Shown here: positions 61,781 through 64,000 of the stretch, in pieces | How positions within the stretch are numbered: the stretch's first letter is position 1 | Layout: each line of letters starts with the position of its first letter | Source of the DNA: Streptomyces sp. NBC_01465 | GTDB lineage: Bacteria > Actinomycetota > Actinomycetes > Streptomycetales > Streptomycetaceae | Length of the DNA stretch: 64,000 bases | Direction: 5' to 3' | NCBI RefSeq assembly: GCF_036227325.1 | Contig: NZ_CP109467.1 | Coordinates: forward strand, 6,572,001 to 6,636,000 | The notes under the pieces: model-generated | Databases searched by the model: none | What the model was told of the DNA's origin: nothing | What the model saw: only the letters and a program-made list of their open reading frames with translations | Translations under genes and position numbers: made by a program

Positions 61781-62890
61781 ATGCCCGCATTCGCACTGGA
61801 ACCCGAGCAGCAGGCCTGGTGCGCGGAGCTGCGCACCCTCTCCGCCGAACGGCTGCGCTCCCTGGCGGAGAAGGGCGAGCCGGGCCGCGTGAACCGCCCG
61901 CTCCTGGCCGCCTTGGCCGAACTAGGCCTGCTGGAACGCCTGTTCACCTCCGGGGCGCTGGACCTCTGCCTCATGCGCGAATCCCTCGCCCATGGCTGCA
62001 CGGAGGCCGAGACGGCGCTCGCCCTCCAGGGGCTCGGCACGTACCCCCTGGTCCAGTCGGGCACACGGGCCCAGCAGGACCGCTGGCTCCCGGAGGTCAC
62101 CGCGGGCCGTGCGGTGGCCGCGTTCGCGCTGAGCGAGCCGGGGGCGGGCTCGGACGCGGGGGCGCTGTCCCTCAACGCCGTACCGCATCAAGGGGGTTGG
62201 CGCCTGACCGGCGAGAAGTGCTGGATCTCCAACGCCCCCGAGGCCGACTTCTACACCGTCTTCGCCCGTACGACACAGGGGGCCGGGGCACGCGGCGTCA
62301 CCGCCTTCCTGGTCCCCGCGGACCGCCCGGGCCTCACCGGCGCGCCGCTCGACATGCTTTCGCCGCACCCGATCGGCGCGCTGACCTTCACAGACGTCCC
62401 CGTCGGCCCCGAGGACGTTCTGGGCGACCCCGACCGAGGCTTCCGCGTGGCGATGAACACCCTCAACCTCTTCCGCCCCAGCGTCGGCGCCTTCGCGGTC
62501 GGCATGGCACAGGCGGCGTTGGACGCCACGATCGCCCACACCGCACAACGGGCCGCTTTCGGGGGCCTGTTGAAGGACCTCCAGTCGGTGGCCCACCAGG
62601 TGGCGGAGATGGCGACCCGCACCGAGGCGGCCCGCCTCCTGGTCTACGCGGCGGCCGCCGCGTACGACGCCGGGGACCCGGGGATCGCGAAGCACTCCGC
62701 CATGGCCAAGCTCCTGGCCACCGAGACCGCCCAGTACGTGGTCGACCAGGCCGTCCAGCTCCACGGCGCCCGCGCCCTCCAGCGCGGCCACCTCCTCGAA
62801 CACCTCTACCGCGAGGTCCGCGCACCCCGGATCTATGAGGGCGCCACCGAGGTCCAACGCACCATCATCGCCAAGGAGTTGTACACCTGA
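61781..62890 (+). CDS. Acyl-CoA dehydrogenase
   Basis: Flavin acyl-CoA dehydrogenase of 369 residues: FALSEPGAGSDA and WISNA in the middle beta domain, and the C-terminal RAPRIYEGATEVQR with the catalytic glutamate (YEG). Complete. Divergent from the aryl-CoA ligase, and its stop overlaps the Rid gene start by one base (TGATG). In the proposed pathway it would dehydrogenate a ring-derived or ring-opened acyl-CoA. Confidence 0.93.
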   Translation: MPAFALEPEQQAWCAELRTLSAERLRSLAEKGEPGRVNRPLLAALAELGLLERLFTSGALDLCLMRESLAHGCTEAETALALQGLGTYPLVQSGTRAQQDRWLPEVTAGRAVAAFALSEPGAGSDAGALSLNAVPHQGGWRLTGEKCWISNAPEADFYTVFARTTQGAGARGVTAFLVPADRPGLTGAPLDMLSPHPIGALTFTDVPVGPEDVLGDPDRGFRVAMNTLNLFRPSVGAFAVGMAQAALDATIAHTAQRAAFGGLLKDLQSVAHQVAEMATRTEAARLLVYAAAAAYDAGDPGIAKHSAMAKLLATETAQYVVDQAVQLHGARALQRGHLLEHLYREVRAPRIYEGATEVQRTIIAKELYT

Positions 62891-63288
62891 TGCCCCTCGA
62901 CCGCATCAACCCGCCGCACCTCTCCCCGCCGGCCGGCTTCTCGCACGCGGTCGTCGCCACCGGCGCCCGCCTGGTCTTCCTGGCGGGCCAGACCGCGCTG
63001 GACGCGGACGGCAAGGTGGTCGGCGACACGCTCCCGGCCCAGTTCCGTACGGCACTCACGAACCTCCTCGCGGCACTGGGGGCGGCGGGCGGCACCCCCG
63101 CCGACCTGGCCCGCGTCACGGTCTACGCCACCGACGTCGCCGCGTACCGCATCAACGCGCCCGAACTCGGCCGCATCTGGCGGGAGTTGGCGGGCCGCGA
63201 CTACCCGGCGATGGCGGTGATCGGCGCGACGCGCCTCTGGGACGAACAGGCCATGGTGGAGCTCGACGGGACGGCCGTACTTCCCTGA
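62890..63288 (+). CDS. RidA/YjgF-family protein lacking the canonical deaminase arginine
   Basis: Rid-fold protein of 132 residues: LVFLAGQTALDADGKVVG, QFRTALTNLLAALGAAGG, and RDYPAMAVIGATRLWDEQAMVELDG at the end. Canonical RidA has P-x-R-(S/T) here, with the arginine binding the imine carboxylate; this protein has YPAMAV instead, as in Rid subfamilies not known to deaminate. Coupled to the acyl-CoA dehydrogenase (TGATG). In an anthranilate pathway, imine/enamine hydrolysis would be logical, but the missing arginine speaks for a different substrate, such as a CoA thioester. Confidence 0.88.
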   Translation: MPLDRINPPHLSPPAGFSHAVVATGARLVFLAGQTALDADGKVVGDTLPAQFRTALTNLLAALGAAGGTPADLARVTVYATDVAAYRINAPELGRIWRELAGRDYPAMAVIGATRLWDEQAMVELDGTAVLP

Positions 63289-63349
63289 CACGTCCACCGA
63301 TACGGGGGTACCCGGATGGCATCACTCGACCGTCCACGACGGAGGTTCG

Positions 63350-63886
63350 ATGCCAATGCGCGCTGTCAGGAAATGGTTCAAGGACAGTCCCGCGGCCCAG
63401 ACGGTGCTCGGGTTCGTCCTTTTCGCCGCGGTGATCCTTTCGCTCAATTGGGGCCATACGCCCGGCTGGTGGCTCGTCAAGCTGGGGCTCTACATCGCGA
63501 TCAGCGTCGCTTTCGCCGCCCGCCGCCGGCGCAGGGACGCCGAAGCCGCCGGCACCGACACCGCGACGCTGAAGTCACTGGAGCGCAGGATCCAGCGCGG
63601 TACGGTGCCGGAGGACCCGCAGGAGCGGGCCGCCATGCGCCGGCTGGTGCTGCACCGGCTCGACCTGATGAGCCGCACCCGTTGGTCAGTACCCGCCTTC
63701 TCCGTCATGCTGGCGCTGGTCGCCGTCCTCGCAGCTGTGACCGGCGACTGGGCCGTGGCCGCGGTCTTCCTCGCGATCAGTGCGGTCGTCACCGGGGCCA
63801 TGGTGTGGATCCGTCGCCGTGCCGCCCGCAAACTGCACCACTTGGACGACGTACTCGGCAGGGACGAACTCGCCCTGCGACACTGA
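63350..63886 (+). CDS. Small membrane protein of unknown function
   Basis: Protein of 178 residues with four hydrophobic segments in two pairs: about 17-33 and 41-57, then about 115-131 and 135-155, separated by a basic/acidic helical cytoplasmic stretch (LKSLERRIQRGTVPEDPQERAAMRRLVLHR). Not recognised. GGAGG precedes the ATG at 63350; a second ATG two codons on is possible. Confidence 0.75.
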   Translation: MPMRAVRKWFKDSPAAQTVLGFVLFAAVILSLNWGHTPGWWLVKLGLYIAISVAFAARRRRRDAEAAGTDTATLKSLERRIQRGTVPEDPQERAAMRRLVLHRLDLMSRTRWSVPAFSVMLALVAVLAAVTGDWAVAAVFLAISAVVTGAMVWIRRRAARKLHHLDDVLGRDELALRH

Positions 63887-63892
63887 CCGTTC

Positions 63893-64000
63893 ATGACCTC
63901 CTTCAGCATCCACGGCGACCGGGTCCACCACACCTGGGACCGCGCCATCGCCCCCGTCACCACCCTCGCCCCCGGCGACGAGGCGACCCTCCAGCTCCTC
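63893..64000 (+). CDS. Acetamidase/formamidase-like protein, 3' end cut off
   Basis: Only the first 36 residues are visible: HGDRVHHTWDRAIAPVTTLA then PGDEATLQLL. The H-x-W/TWD followed by a P-V/I...PGD pattern resembles the N-terminus of the FmdA/AmdA acetamidase/formamidase family. ATG lies 6 bases after the stop of the membrane protein gene. The family call is tentative because of the short visible part. Confidence 0.6.
   Translation, partial: MTSFSIHGDRVHHTWDRAIAPVTTLAPGDEATLQLL

Noticed and set aside
1..64000. CRISPR arrays, insertion sequences, prophage or integrase genes
   Set aside because: No arrays of spaced repeats, no transposase or integrase motifs and no tRNA-linked attachment sites were found on reading both strands.

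Overview
This window is high-GC actinobacterial chromosomal DNA, almost certainly from a Streptomyces. The signs are very high third-position GC, frequent GTG and some TTG starts, tightly overlapping ATGA/GTGA gene junctions, two SARP/AfsR-type regulators, F420-type and SepF-type actinobacterial genes, and rare TTA leucine codons confined to regulators. No rRNA, tRNA, CRISPR array, insertion sequence or phage was seen. No stretch without a gene exceeds 300 bases.

Region A (1-9841): the 3' part of an M13 zinc peptidase, then a compact, translationally coupled cluster: radical SAM enzyme, heme-oxygenase-like diiron-type oxidase (HDO), MFS exporter, a 78-residue precursor-like peptide, a 1032-residue adenylyl-cyclase/ATPase/TPR signalling protein, a cytoplasmic subtilisin-like protease and a GAF protein. 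Region B (9863-24253): a second, diverged version of the same idea on the minus strand: two-permease ABC exporter, two radical SAM enzymes, an HDO and a 65-residue precursor-like peptide, flanked by two SARP regulators that each carry a TTA codon within their first seven codons. The two small peptides align with each other and share a cysteine-free C-terminus (HS..P..G, ending in F or W). The two HDOs are clear paralogues, as are one radical SAM enzyme from each cluster. I interpret A and B as sister RiPP (ribosomally made, post-translationally modified peptide) clusters; this is the most novel content of the window.

Region C (24259-31800): stand-alone housekeeping and accessory genes: DUF4126 membrane protein, a TetR/SDR divergent pair with twin palindromic operators, another TetR, a type I sulfatase, a channel-like protein with two TrkA-N domains, DinB and VOC proteins. 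Region D (31851-42219): envelope genes: L,D-transpeptidase lipoprotein, then a coupled FemX-MurJ pair, followed after 22 bases by response regulator, sensor kinase and lipoprotein; then a large secreted phosphodiester glycosidase/metallophosphoesterase. Region E (42271-46236): SepF paralogue, AAA ATPase, MazG-like pyrophosphohydrolase, small unknown proteins and an F420 oxidoreductase. Region F (46306-54680): Hen1-Pnkp RNA-repair operon, arginine deiminase, ornithine carbamoyltransferase and an amino-acid permease (an arginine deiminase-type pathway), and an anti-sigma-factor-like kinase.

Region G (54889-63288): enoyl-CoA hydratase, a two-domain FAD monooxygenase/old-yellow-enzyme fusion, PaaX-type regulator, aryl-CoA ligase, acyl-CoA dehydrogenase and a Rid protein. 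Together they look like an aerobic CoA-dependent aromatic acid pathway, best fitting 2-aminobenzoate (anthranilate), with salicylate as the alternative. The window ends in a small membrane protein and the start of an acetamidase/formamidase-like gene.
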